A program made the position numbers and the translations under genes. This document shows, piece by piece, positions 32,976 to 41,130 of a stretch of 64,000 nucleotides of DNA (position 1 is its first letter; the number at the start of each line of letters is the position of its first letter). Origin of the DNA: Clostridia bacterium (GTDB lineage Bacteria; Bacillota; Clostridia; Christensenellales; Aristaeellaceae); contig JAFRNK010000124.1 in the NCBI GenBank assembly GCA_017430225.1, positions 62,001 to 126,000 of the forward strand. The letters are read 5' to 3'. The notes under the pieces were generated by a model. That model had not been told where the DNA came from. It searched no databases and saw nothing but the letters and a program-made list of their open reading frames with translations.

Positions 32976-34112
32976 TTACCAGGTAGCCTTGGCGCTGAAG
33001 TCTTTCATGGCCTCAGAGATCCTGATCTGCTGCGGGCAGACCTTTTCACAGCTCCGGCAGCCGATGCAGGCGGAAGGTTTTTTGTCCTCCGGCAGGGACA
33101 TGAGCGCCATCGGCGCGATGAATCCGCCGCCGGTGAAAATATGTTCGTTGTACAGCTCCAGAAGCCAGGGAATGTTCAGGCCCTTCGGGCAGTGGGTGGT
33201 GCAATAGCGGCAGGCCGTGCAGGGGAGAGCCGTGCGTCGGGTCATATCGGCTGCCAGGGACAGCAGAACCTCCATTTCGTCTTTGTTCAACGGACGGTCC
33301 GTTTCAAAGGTGTGCAGGTTGTCTGCCATCTGCTGTTCATCCGACATGCCGGAGAGAATGACTTTGACCTCGGGGATGCTCTGGAGGAACCGGAAAGACC
33401 AGGCGGGGACGCTCTCTTCCGGCCGCAGGGCGCGGAGCTTTGCCGTGTCCTCTTCGGGCAGCTTCGCCAGCTTGCCACCGCGGAGGGGTTCCATGACCCA
33501 TACGGGGATGTTCCATTCTTTGAGCAGCGCGACCTTCGCCTTAGCGTCCTGGAAATCCCAGTCCAGCCAGTTCAGCTGCAGCTGGCAGAACTCCATGTCC
33601 TGGCCGTAGGCTTCCAGGAAACGCCGGATTACGTCCACGCTGCCGTGGGCGGAGAAGCCCAGGTGGCGGATGCGGCCGTTGCGCTTCTGGGCCATCAGGT
33701 AACTGTAAGTATGGTATTTCTCATCGTTCAGGTAGGCGTCGATATTCATTTCGCACACGTTGTGGAACAGGTAGAAATCGAAGTATTCCACCCGGCATTT
33801 GCGGAGCTGCTCTTCAAAGATCGCTTCCGCCTTGCCCATGTTGTGCAGGTCGTAACCTGGAAATTTCGTGGCCAGGAAGAATTTGTCGCGGGGATAGCGG
33901 GCCAGGGCTTTGCCCATCACGATCTCCGACTGCCCGTCATGATAGCCCCAGGCAGTGTCGTAATAATTTACACCCCCGGCCATGGCCTGGTCGACCATGC
34001 GGAAGGCTTTGGTTTCATCGATCCGGCTGTCATCGCCACCGATCACGGGCAAGCGCATCGCGCCCAGGCCCAGGTTGGAAAGCTGAATGTCCTGAAATGC
34101 ACGGTAGATCAT
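32976..34112 (-). CDS. Aldo/keto reductase with two [4Fe-4S] motifs
   Basis: A 378-residue fusion. Residues 1 to about 270 form an AKR barrel with Asp and Tyr in YYDTAWGYHDGQSE, Lys in FLATKFPG, and a His in FYLFHNV. The C-terminal part contains two ferredoxin-type clusters: CTACRYCTTHCP and CIGCRSCEKVCP. It can pass electrons between NAD(P)H, iron-sulfur centres and a carbonyl substrate. No signal peptide, so it is cytoplasmic, unlike the two genes upstream. ATG 34112 follows AAAGGAG with 9-base spacing; the codon before it is TTG. Third gene in the operon. Confidence 0.92.
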   Translation of the reverse strand: MIYRAFQDIQLSNLGLGAMRLPVIGGDDSRIDETKAFRMVDQAMAGGVNYYDTAWGYHDGQSEIVMGKALARYPRDKFFLATKFPGYDLHNMGKAEAIFEEQLRKCRVEYFDFYLFHNVCEMNIDAYLNDEKYHTYSYLMAQKRNGRIRHLGFSAHGSVDVIRRFLEAYGQDMEFCQLQLNWLDWDFQDAKAKVALLKEWNIPVWVMEPLRGGKLAKLPEEDTAKLRALRPEESVPAWSFRFLQSIPEVKVILSGMSDEQQMADNLHTFETDRPLNKDEMEVLLSLAADMTRRTALPCTACRYCTTHCPKGLNIPWLLELYNEHIFTGGGFIAPMALMSLPEDKKPSACIGCRSCEKVCPQQIRISEAMKDFSAKATW

Positions 34113-34139
34113 CAATAAGTTCTCCTTTCGACGGCCGGT

Positions 34140-35105
34140 TCAGTCAATTGACAGGGTGATCGTCACGTCGCCGTTGCCCAGCAGCGATCTCATCTGATCC
34201 GGTGTCTGGTCGGTGATGTGCCCGAGCCTGGTATAAGCCCAGGAATTGCTGCCATAGAATACGACCAGCTGATCGCCGGAATACAGCACGACATCGCCGG
34301 ATGAGGTATTGGTCTGCACGTCATGGCTGGGCAGGCGCTGGCCGATGGAACCCACCTGCTCAAAGCCGCCGTACATGGACATCCGGATCGTCAGCCCGTC
34401 AGCCGCCAGATTCGTCAGGGCTTTGACCGAGTCGTTGTCTTCCCAGGCAACGGAAACGGGTGTGTCATTGATCGTCATTTTCATAGCTGCTTCCTCCTTG
34501 AGGCCCAGGGACAGTACCCAGGACCGGATATCGTCTGCGGTGCTGCTGTTGTCAATGCGCTTTGCGTCCAGCCAGACAGCGGTATTGTCTGTCAGCGCCT
34601 GCAGGTTTCGTGCGCTGGAACCCGCGCCGCTGGAGGCGGAAGTGCAGAAGGGCACGATGGTTTTCCCAGAAACGTCGATGCCTTCCAACAAAGTGTACAG
34701 GATCTTCGGAGCCTGCCCGTGCCAGATGGGATAGCCCAGGAAGACCACGCTGTATTTCTCCAGCGAATCAGGCCATGTCAAAACGCCGGGGCGGGCAGTA
34801 CTGTCGCTCTGTTCCTGATCCGCGCGGCAATTGGTATAGTATTTGAGGTCGTCCTCGGCATAGGGGATTTCCGGCAGGATCTCAAACACATCCGCACTGA
34901 GAGCGTCGGCGATGGTGTATGAGACCGCTTTGACTGTATCGTCCGTGGAGAAATAGACGACCAGCGCTGAGGCGTCCGGGTTTTCCCTGAGTTCAGGAAG
35001 TGAAGAGATGTTTACGGTAGCGGATGAAACTGCGTCCGCCGCGAATGCGGGAAGCGCGGCTGTCATCAAAAGCAGGGCCGTCAGGAGAGCAGTCAGTTTC
35101 TTCAT
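34140..35105 (-). CDS. Exported flavodoxin-cyclophilin-like fusion
   Basis: A 321-residue secreted protein. After a signal peptide (MKKLTALLTALLLMTAALPAFAAD) comes a flavodoxin domain (residues about 45-200): ALVVYFSTDDTVKAVSYTIADAL with the phosphate loop region, VVFLGYPIWHGQAPKILYTLLEG, and IVPFCTSASSGAGSSARNL. A cyclophilin-like beta-barrel (about 205-321) follows, starting MKMTINDTPVSVAWEDNDSV and with VVLYSGDQLVVFYGSNSWAYTRLGHI. The two-domain order is known for clostridial proteins; the export signal is notable because FMN would have to be loaded outside the cell. GGAGATTTGACACG precedes ATG 35105. Confidence 0.88.
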   Translation of the reverse strand: MKKLTALLTALLLMTAALPAFAADAVSSATVNISSLPELRENPDASALVVYFSTDDTVKAVSYTIADALSADVFEILPEIPYAEDDLKYYTNCRADQEQSDSTARPGVLTWPDSLEKYSVVFLGYPIWHGQAPKILYTLLEGIDVSGKTIVPFCTSASSGAGSSARNLQALTDNTAVWLDAKRIDNSSTADDIRSWVLSLGLKEEAAMKMTINDTPVSVAWEDNDSVKALTNLAADGLTIRMSMYGGFEQVGSIGQRLPSHDVQTNTSSGDVVLYSGDQLVVFYGSNSWAYTRLGHITDQTPDQMRSLLGNGDVTITLSID

Positions 35106-35123
35106 CGTGTCAAATCTCCGTTT

Positions 35124-36026
35124 TTACCAGTTTTCATAGCGTTTGTGCCGGTCAAGCTGTCTCAATTGTTCCATTTCCGATATTGACAGCTCAAAGTCAA
35201 AAACATCATAGTTTTCAGCGATGTGTTCCGGGTTGGAAGATCCGGGAATGGCGATATACCCGGCCTGCAGCTGCCAGCGCAGGATCACCTGCGCCGGTGT
35301 TTTGTGATGGTGCCGGGCGATGCCGACAACAGTCTCATTGCCGAAATGCTCACCCGTATGCCCCCGTCCGCCGAAGGGATACCAGCTTTCAATCACGATG
35401 CCATACTGGCAGACATACTCCTGAAGAGCCGTGTTCTGATAATACAGGTGGTTTTCGTTCTGAATGACAGCGGGAACGATTTCCGCATAGGAGAGCACTT
35501 CCTCAACGGCTTCCCGCGTATAATAATTGGAGATGCCGATGGAACGGACTTTGCCGTCCCGGACTGCCTGTTCCAAAGCCCGGTATACCGCTTCATCGTT
35601 CCAGCCCGGCTGGTGGATCAGCATCAGGTCAACATAGTCCACGTTCAGGTCGCGCAGGGAGTCGTCGATCCCTCTGGATGCGCGGTCATAATCGGAAGGC
35701 ATGATCTTGCTGGTGATGAACACCTCTGCGCGGGTCACGATACCATCGTCAATCGCTCGCCGCAGTCCGCGTCCCACGCCGACTTCACAGCCGTAGTACC
35801 GGGCCGTGTCGATGAGCCTCATTCCGCATTTCAGCGCGGCGTAAGTGGATGCTTCGGCCGAATCGTTGTCCAGCGTCCATGTGCCCAGACCGATGACCGG
35901 CATTTCATAACCGCTGTTCAGCAGCACACTTTTTACTGGTTCCTCTTCTGAAAACGCAGAAGAAGGGCAGAAGAGAATCAGCATGATCATCAGCACACTG
36001 AGACCAAGCGGCATGCCCTGCTTCAT
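35124..36026 (-). CDS. Exported aldo/keto reductase
   Basis: A 300-residue AKR with a signal peptide (MKQGMPLGLSVLMIMLILFCPSSAFSEE). The barrel has MPVIGLGTWTLDND, LIDTARYYGCEVGVGRGLRRA (Asp and Tyr of the tetrad), VFITSKIMPSDYD (Lys) and DLMLIHQPGW (His), and near the end YIAIPGSSNPEHIAEN. These enzymes reduce carbonyls with NADPH, which is not available outside the cell, so either another cofactor or an unusual path is needed. ATG 36026 has AGGAGGAATTGTATC; a longer frame to 36107 lacks a signal peptide start. First gene after the MerR promoter. Confidence 0.85.
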   Translation of the reverse strand: MKQGMPLGLSVLMIMLILFCPSSAFSEEEPVKSVLLNSGYEMPVIGLGTWTLDNDSAEASTYAALKCGMRLIDTARYYGCEVGVGRGLRRAIDDGIVTRAEVFITSKIMPSDYDRASRGIDDSLRDLNVDYVDLMLIHQPGWNDEAVYRALEQAVRDGKVRSIGISNYYTREAVEEVLSYAEIVPAVIQNENHLYYQNTALQEYVCQYGIVIESWYPFGGRGHTGEHFGNETVVGIARHHHKTPAQVILRWQLQAGYIAIPGSSNPEHIAENYDVFDFELSISEMEQLRQLDRHKRYENW

Positions 36027-36139
36027 GATACAATTCCTCCTGTTAGACAGGCTGTCAGACTGAGATACGTTTATCGTTCCGGTTTCTTGTGCCCTTCTGA
36101 AAAACATTGCAATTTCCGGCGCACGATGCTACAATACAA

Positions 36140-36170
36140 ATTGTACAACATGAACCTGACTTCAGGTCAA
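36140..36170 (-). promoter_or_regulatory. MerR-activated promoter of the redox operon
   Basis: On the minus strand TTGACC (36165-36170) and TACAAT (36140-36145) are separated by 19 bp. A dyad ACCTGA-2-TCAGGT (36154-36167) starts inside the -35 box, the same layout as CueR-type sites. It lies between the divergent merR and AKR genes. Confidence 0.85.
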
Positions 36171-36198
36171 GCACTTTTTTCGACTTTGAGGTGATTTT

Positions 36199-36636
36199 AT
36201 GTACTCCATCGGCCAGGTTTCCGAAATGTTCCACCTGCCTATCTCAACGATCCGCTATTATGACCGGGAAGGGCTCTTCCCCGGGATCGGGCGGCAGTCC
36301 GGGAAACGCGTATTCAGTGAACGCGAAATCGAAGCGCTTCGGGTCATCGAATGTCTGAAGGTGTCCGGCCTCGAAATCAAGGACATCAAGCAGTTTATGG
36401 AATGGACGCAGGAAGGCGCTGCCACTTACGCACAGCGAAAGCAGCTGTTCGAGGTGCGCAAAAAGGCGGTGGAAGCGGAAATGCTGGAATTGCAGAAGAC
36501 GCTGGACATGCTCCGGTACAAGTGCTGGTACTATGAAACCGCCATTGCCGACGGAAACGAAGACCGGATCAACGCGATGCTGCCGGATCGTTTGCCTGAA
36601 AAGATTCAAAAGCTATACGACAACGTACACAAATGA
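36199..36636 (+). CDS. MerR-family transcriptional regulator
   Basis: A 145-residue regulator. The winged-helix domain (residues 1-70) starts MYSIGQVSEMFHLPISTIRYYDREGLFPG and has FSEREIEALRVIECLKVSGLEIKDIKQFM. A coiled-coil dimer helix (about 80-120) and a short C-terminal tail follow. There is no metal-binding Cys pattern, only one Cys near YKCWYY, so it is closer to the MerR regulators of aldehyde and stress genes than to metal sensors. GAGGTGATTTT precedes ATG 36199. It is divergent from the redox operon and its site lies in between. Confidence 0.92.
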   Translation: MYSIGQVSEMFHLPISTIRYYDREGLFPGIGRQSGKRVFSEREIEALRVIECLKVSGLEIKDIKQFMEWTQEGAATYAQRKQLFEVRKKAVEAEMLELQKTLDMLRYKCWYYETAIADGNEDRINAMLPDRLPEKIQKLYDNVHK

Positions 36637-36637
36637 C

Positions 36638-36683
36638 AAAGCCCGCAATCCGGCGCTTGCAATGCCACTGGATTGCGGACTTT
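36638..36683. terminator. Bidirectional terminator
   Basis: Stem AAAGcCCGCAATCC with GGATTGCGGaCTTT (36638-36651 and 36670-36683; one mismatch). It begins at the merR stop; TTTTG follows on the plus strand and it lies just past the minus-strand Lgt-like gene. Confidence 0.8.
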
Positions 36684-36693
36684 GTTTTGAAAT

Positions 36694-37590
36694 TCAGCGT
36701 TGGGCTTCCATTCGGCGGAAAGCCAGGATTTCGTTCAGGCTCAGCCCGGCCAGGCAGGCGATCATTACCCCGTAGCACAGGAGATGGGGGAGCGGGATTT
36801 TGCCGTTTAGCGCAAACTCCAGCACGACGAAGACCGCAGCTGCCAGGAAGCAGTATATGAATGGCATCCAGCGGAAGCGGACGCCCGGGGTTTTTATGCA
36901 GTACACCAGCATCACTCCGGCGACGCCCAGCATGCAGAGCAGCTGCTCCACTTTGACGAACAGCCATGTGAAACTGTCCGAGCGCAGGCTTTCGCACAGG
37001 ATCTGGATCAGGCACAGATAGAACAGCGAGCGGATAAAACGCTGTTTTCTGAAGCAGGTGACGCACAGCAGAAATACGCCCAGGGTAAGCAGCCCTTCCA
37101 GCATGAACACGGCATACAGCCACTCGCCATATTCGTTGGATACTGCCAAGGGAAAGAAGCAGTGCTCCGGATGCTCCCAATACAGCATATCCCGGATGCC
37201 CACGCCGTCCAGCATGACCTCGCCGAAACGCGCCAGGGCCGCCAGCAATAGGCCGGCCGGGGCATAGGCATTCAGCAGTTCCAGCGGCTTTTGACGGGTG
37301 AGGCAGGCGCTGAGGACGACGCCCAAGCAAAACCCCGCTACACCGCCGTAGTAGCTGAAAGTCCCCATGGTGACGTCCACCAGGGATTTGAGCCAGCCGT
37401 GCATCAGCATGAAGTCGATCATGGCCAGATAATAGAGCAGTTTTGCAAAAACGGCCGCCAGAACCGTGCCGAACACGCCGATCAGCAGGCATTGGGTCAG
37501 CAGATCCTTTTTGCCCCGGTTCATGAGGGCGAACAGGCCGAGAGAGATCACCACAGAACACAGAAACCAAAGTACATATTGCAGGTTCAT
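36694..37590 (-). CDS. Lgt-like membrane protein
   Basis: A 298-residue protein with seven or more membrane segments. It resembles prolipoprotein diacylglyceryl transferase: GTFSYYGGVAGFCLGVVLSA (like the FYGG motif of Lgt), a following helix, EWLYAVFMLEGLLTLGVFLL (like the QLYEALLEG stretch), and VKVEQLLCMLGVAGVMLVY. The GRxGNxxN active-site loop is replaced by LARFGEVMLDGVG, so the standard activity is doubtful. It could be a divergent paralogue with another lipid substrate. Its stop is followed by a phosphodiester glycosidase-like gene upstream in the same operon (16-base gap). Confidence 0.7.
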   Translation of the reverse strand: MNLQYVLWFLCSVVISLGLFALMNRGKKDLLTQCLLIGVFGTVLAAVFAKLLYYLAMIDFMLMHGWLKSLVDVTMGTFSYYGGVAGFCLGVVLSACLTRQKPLELLNAYAPAGLLLAALARFGEVMLDGVGIRDMLYWEHPEHCFFPLAVSNEYGEWLYAVFMLEGLLTLGVFLLCVTCFRKQRFIRSLFYLCLIQILCESLRSDSFTWLFVKVEQLLCMLGVAGVMLVYCIKTPGVRFRWMPFIYCFLAAAVFVVLEFALNGKIPLPHLLCYGVMIACLAGLSLNEILAFRRMEAQR

Positions 37591-37606
37591 CGCGTTTTCC
37601 TATTCC

Positions 37607-38500
37607 TCAATCAGGCTGATAAGCGCTGGCAAAATAGACAATATCCACCAGTTTACGAATATCCTCGGGCTTCACGCTGGTATTGTTGATGCGGCGTCCC
37701 AGGAAAAGCAGCTGGGTGGAAATGCCGCCGTCCAGGTTATATGCCTGCTGCACGCCCGGCTCCAAATACAGGATCATGTCGGCCATCTCCGACAGCTTGA
37801 GGCCCCGGTGGGCGCAGGCTACGACCATATACTCCAGCGGGCCGATCTGGCACAGCACGCAGCGCTCGTGATATTCTTCTGGGTCGCAATGGGTGGGGGC
37901 CGAACTGAAATCAGTGGTTTTCTTTCCGTCTTTGATCAGCGCCGGACCAAAGCACAGGGCGTTGACCACCTTTTTGCCGTCGATCTGGGTTTTGTCCATG
38001 GTTTCGGGGTGTTCCTCGGCGAGGATAATATGGAAATCTCCGTCCTCGTCAATCAGCAGCAGGTCCTGGTTCGGAGCCATGGATTCCTTGTACACGACAC
38101 CCTGGCGCAGGACGAAACGTTTGGCGTCTCCGCAGTAATAATCGCCGCCGAAAGCGACCACGGCGTTGACGCGGTTGGCCATGACCTCGATGTTGCCTAC
38201 GCGGCCGATTTTGTCGAATCCCTGCATGGACATGGTGCGCAGCTGGGATGGATCGGCGATTTTCACCCTCAGCGCGTACAGCCGGGTCTCTTTTCCGTCA
38301 GGCAGGATCGGGCGCTCGCTTCGCCGGGTCACATGAATGGACGGATCCTGGTATTCGGGAAGGCCGATTTCATAAGTCCGCTGGGGCTTGGTGCCGCCGG
38401 AAAAATCCATGGGCAGCTTCAGGATTTCAGCACTGGCACTGCCTGAACCCGCAAGCAGCAGCAGAACCATCAGAAGGGCAGGAATCCGGTTGTGCGTCAT
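37607..38500 (-). CDS. Exported phosphodiester glycosidase (NAGPA/DUF2233-like)
   Basis: A 297-residue exported protein with signal peptide (MTHNRIPALLMVLLLLAGSGSASAE). Family features are NAVVAFGGDYYCG with the conserved Gly-Asp, VVNALCFGPALIKDGKK, and the C-terminal AYNLDGGISTQLLFLGRRINN. NAGPA-type enzymes cut the sugar-1-phosphate diester, and bacterial relatives act on exopolysaccharide or teichoic-acid-like polymers. It is followed by the Lgt-like gene, so the pair may modify surface polymers or lipids. The start at 38500 gives a normal signal peptide and has AGGAGG upstream. Confidence 0.85.
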   Translation of the reverse strand: MTHNRIPALLMVLLLLAGSGSASAEILKLPMDFSGGTKPQRTYEIGLPEYQDPSIHVTRRSERPILPDGKETRLYALRVKIADPSQLRTMSMQGFDKIGRVGNIEVMANRVNAVVAFGGDYYCGDAKRFVLRQGVVYKESMAPNQDLLLIDEDGDFHIILAEEHPETMDKTQIDGKKVVNALCFGPALIKDGKKTTDFSSAPTHCDPEEYHERCVLCQIGPLEYMVVACAHRGLKLSEMADMILYLEPGVQQAYNLDGGISTQLLFLGRRINNTSVKPEDIRKLVDIVYFASAYQPD

Positions 38501-38816
38501 TGAGGAAATGCCTCCTATCGCAGAATACGGGCAAAGCCCGGAACAATGCAGAAAAGCGCGGCCAGCCTGCGTCCTGCCCGGAAGCAGGAAATGACAGACG
38601 GGACAATTTTCAAGACAGTATACTATAATTGGCTTGTTTATTCAAGCAGTATGTTAATGGTTGCCGGATACCCCTGGATCATGATGCGCTGCGGTAAAAG
38701 AACAAAATGAAATGCCGACGGCAAATTTCCGGTGGAACTAATCGAAAATCTGTGATATGCTTGCAAGGGCATTTGCCCGGCAGTCATTTGATTTGATGCA
38801 ATGGGGAGGGATCAGC
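38501..38816. other. Divergent intergenic region
   Basis: Holds the promoter of the phosphodiester glycosidase gene (38617-38645) and, near the right end, the ribosome site of the SGNH hydrolase. No RNA or gene was seen in the rest. Confidence 0.5.
38617..38645 (-). promoter_or_regulatory. Promoter of the glycosidase/Lgt-like operon
   Basis: Minus-strand TTGAAT (38640-38645), 17-bp spacer, TATACT (38617-38622), some 115 bases before the gene. Confidence 0.65.
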
Positions 38817-39761
38817 TTGACGAACCAGGAATTAAAAGAGATCTATTTCGGAGCTTATTCTTTTCGGGAAACGGAAGACGGGTATTTGCAGGCTTTTCAG
38901 TATACGGAAGCGCAGATGGAGTATTTCAGGTCGGCGTTTGATTTCTGGTATGACCGCTGCATAGCCTCGACTGCAAAGACGCTGGAACTGACGACTGACG
39001 CGCAGTCCATTTCCTTCGAATACCGGTTCCTGTGGGAAGGGTCGCAGGACTCCTTTGAACTGGCAGTCGACGGTCAGATCTGCGATATCCGCTATGTGAA
39101 GGACCTCCCCAAAGAAGGCAAACTGATCTGGAAACTCCCCGAAGGGAAGAAAGACGCGGTCATCTATCTTCCGTCAGATGCTACGGTCCTGATCCGCTGC
39201 TGCGAGATCGACGGGTCTTGGACACCCGCGCACAAAAATGAAAAAGTGCTCTGGCTCGGGGATTCGATCACCCAGGGCTTCGGCCCGCTTCGCTCCGGCC
39301 AGACCTACGTCAGCGTCGCCAACCGGCTGCTGAATTACGATATCATCAATCAGGGAATCGGCGGATATGTCTATGACAAGAAATCCCTGATGAAGATGGA
39401 AGGCTACACGCCGGATAAGATCATCGTGGCCTTGGGCACAAACCAGTTCGGGTGTGAAACGATGAAGGACGTGGAAGAATACTATGAAACCCTGATTGGG
39501 ATATATGGCGATCAGATCCCGATCCTGTGCATCACCCCTCTCTGGCGCGGAGATGTGCCGGACGGGCTGCCCACGCTGACCCGCTTCTGCAGCAGTGTGA
39601 AGTCGATTGCCGGGCAGTATCCGAATGTTACGGTTGCCGACGGCTTCAAGCTGGTGCCGCACCTTCCCGAGTATTTCCTGGACAATCTGCATCCAAACGG
39701 ACTCGGCGCGGAAGTCTATGGCAGGAACCTGGTGGAAACGATCCGAAAACTGGGGTTCTGA
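38817..39761 (+). CDS. SGNH/GDSL hydrolase
   Basis: A 314-residue esterase. An N-terminal beta-sandwich-like part (residues 1-135) precedes the SGNH domain: block I GDS in KVLWLGDSITQGFG, block II Gly in NQGIGGYVYD, block III GTN in VALGTNQFG, and block V DxxH in FLDNLHPNG. It probably removes acyl groups from carbohydrates, as in CE2-like esterases with an N-terminal jelly roll. I chose TTG 38817 because GGGGAGGG lies 7 bases upstream. The earlier ATG at 38757 has no ribosome site and extends the protein by 20 atypical residues. Confidence 0.8.
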   Translation: MTNQELKEIYFGAYSFRETEDGYLQAFQYTEAQMEYFRSAFDFWYDRCIASTAKTLELTTDAQSISFEYRFLWEGSQDSFELAVDGQICDIRYVKDLPKEGKLIWKLPEGKKDAVIYLPSDATVLIRCCEIDGSWTPAHKNEKVLWLGDSITQGFGPLRSGQTYVSVANRLLNYDIINQGIGGYVYDKKSLMKMEGYTPDKIIVALGTNQFGCETMKDVEEYYETLIGIYGDQIPILCITPLWRGDVPDGLPTLTRFCSSVKSIAGQYPNVTVADGFKLVPHLPEYFLDNLHPNGLGAEVYGRNLVETIRKLGF

Positions 39762-39814
39762 TCCGCTGTGCGCACTCAGCACTATCGAACTCATAATTGA
39801 CCGAGGGGAAGACG

Positions 39815-40483
39815 ATGAACAAGCCCGATCAATCCAGCCTGGGGAACCAGGATCAGAAAGAGAAGAACAGAAAGCTGTCCGAAGCGGAAAAGAAACGCCA
39901 TGAAAGATTTGAAGCGAATTCCGACGCCCTGATCCGGCAGGGCTACCGGCGGGTCGATCTGACGGTCAGCATCAGGAAAGCCAATGCTTTTGCGGTCGGC
40001 CTGCTGATTCCTCTGCTGATCATCGGTATAGCGGCCTTGCATTTTAAACGCGGGGGAACGGGCACCGACTATGACCCGTTGGATATACTCTGGTTTTTCG
40101 TGGCTTACGCACTTCTGATCCCTGTGCATGAACTGATCCACGGTGCGAGCTGGGCGATATTTGCCGAGCATCATTTCAAAGATATAGAATTCGGCTTTAT
40201 GAAGCAGTACTTGACGCCTTACTGTACCTGCAGCGTGCCGCTGGAAAAGGGCCCTTACATTTTCGGCGCGCTGATGCCGCTGATCATTCTGGGCATTATC
40301 CCGATGATCATCGGCATTGCGACCGGTTCCTTATTGATTCTGTCGATCGGTATCCTCATGACAGATGCCGCCGCCGGAGACATTCTGATCGTCTGGAAGC
40401 TCCTGTGGTATAAAAGCGTGGCAAACCATACCGTGTTCATGGATCATCCGACTCAGGCCGGCGGCGTCATCTTCGAGAAATAA
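39815..40483 (+). CDS. DUF3267-type membrane protein with HExxH
   Basis: A 222-residue protein. A charged N-terminal region (KEKNRKLSEAEKKRHERFEA) precedes about four membrane segments. HELIHG lies in LLIPVHELIHGASWAIF at the end of the second segment, and a late DAAAGDILIVWKLL may supply an Asp ligand, as in site-2-protease-like zinc enzymes. Proteolytic activity is not proven for DUF3267. ATG 39815 has GAGGGGAAGACG upstream. It follows the SGNH hydrolase gene by 53 bases on the same strand. Confidence 0.78.
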   Translation: MNKPDQSSLGNQDQKEKNRKLSEAEKKRHERFEANSDALIRQGYRRVDLTVSIRKANAFAVGLLIPLLIIGIAALHFKRGGTGTDYDPLDILWFFVAYALLIPVHELIHGASWAIFAEHHFKDIEFGFMKQYLTPYCTCSVPLEKGPYIFGALMPLIILGIIPMIIGIATGSLLILSIGILMTDAAAGDILIVWKLLWYKSVANHTVFMDHPTQAGGVIFEK

Positions 40484-40501
40484 TCGCCCGACCTGTATAA
40501 T

Positions 40502-40531
40502 ACAGCGCCGCATCGGATCATGCGGCGCTGT
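40502..40531. terminator. Bidirectional terminator
   Basis: Perfect 12-bp stem ACAGCGCCGCAT with ATGCGGCGCTGT, 6-base loop, between convergent genes. AT-rich bases flank both sides but the T runs are short. Confidence 0.75.
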
Positions 40532-40560
40532 GTCATTATTAGTCTGTAAAGCGGTTTCTG

Positions 40561-40872
40561 TCAGCAGCCTTTCCTTCCGCTTTTGTGGTCCTCAATGGAG
40601 CAGGCTGCGGGAGAACCGTATTCGATCAATCCCGCGTCTGCCGGATCGATGGAAACCCGGCCGTCTTCAAACACAAAAGCCGGAACGCCTACGTCCCCGA
40701 TTTCCTTGCAATGTTCAAAGATCGGATTCGTGTCCCGAAGCCGCACAAAAGCGCTCAGATTCCGGATGTTCTCGCCAATGTTGATGTACTTGAATTCGCC
40801 TTCCCGTCCCTTGATCTGCTCGTGGACGTAATCGCAATAAGGGCAGGTGGGCATTCCGTAGATTTTGATCAT
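40561..40872 (-). CDS. Glutaredoxin-like thiol oxidoreductase
   Basis: A 103-residue thioredoxin-fold protein. It starts MIKIYGMPTCPYCDYVHEQI, so CPYC is the redox pair, as in glutaredoxins, followed by KYINIGENIRNLSAFVRLRDTNPIFEHCKEIGDVGVPAFVFEDG with the cis-Pro after GV. The C-terminus carries further Cys residues (AACSIEDHKSGRKGC). It reduces disulfides or delivers thiols, with a partner unknown. GAGGATGCGAA precedes ATG 40872. It begins 18 bases after the small CDGC protein gene and is probably co-transcribed with it. Confidence 0.85.
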   Translation of the reverse strand: MIKIYGMPTCPYCDYVHEQIKGREGEFKYINIGENIRNLSAFVRLRDTNPIFEHCKEIGDVGVPAFVFEDGRVSIDPADAGLIEYGSPAACSIEDHKSGRKGC

Positions 40873-40890
40873 TTCGCATCCTCCATTCGT

Positions 40891-41130
40891 TCACGGTTCG
40901 TTTGAAAAAACGCAGCCGCCTTTGTCCGGGCCTGTCGCGCCGCGGGTGTAGCGGGCACGGAATTCCATGTTGATTTCGCGCAGTTCCTTATGTCCGTCAA
41001 TGTATGCCTGGTACATTTCCGTGAGGCCGGGGCTGCAGCCGTCGCACAGGCCGTCGATATTGCCGATGGACTCCGCCACGATCTGCTCCCGCTCTTCCCG
41101 GGTCGTATCGGCGATCAGAATGCTTTTCAT
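40891..41130 (-). CDS. Small conserved protein with CDGC motif
   Basis: A 79-residue protein beginning MKSILIADTTREEREQIVAES. It has GLCDGCSPGLTEMYQAYIDGHKELREINMEF in the middle and one more Cys near the end (KGGCVFSNEP). Clostridial homologues of this length are common and are sometimes labelled PurH-related without evidence; I would not use that name. The CDGC pair could bind metal or be redox-active, which fits the glutaredoxin-like gene 18 bases downstream. ATG 41130 has GGAGGGAAACCC, while the longer frame upstream lacks a ribosome site. Confidence 0.75.
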   Translation of the reverse strand: MKSILIADTTREEREQIVAESIGNIDGLCDGCSPGLTEMYQAYIDGHKELREINMEFRARYTRGATGPDKGGCVFSNEP

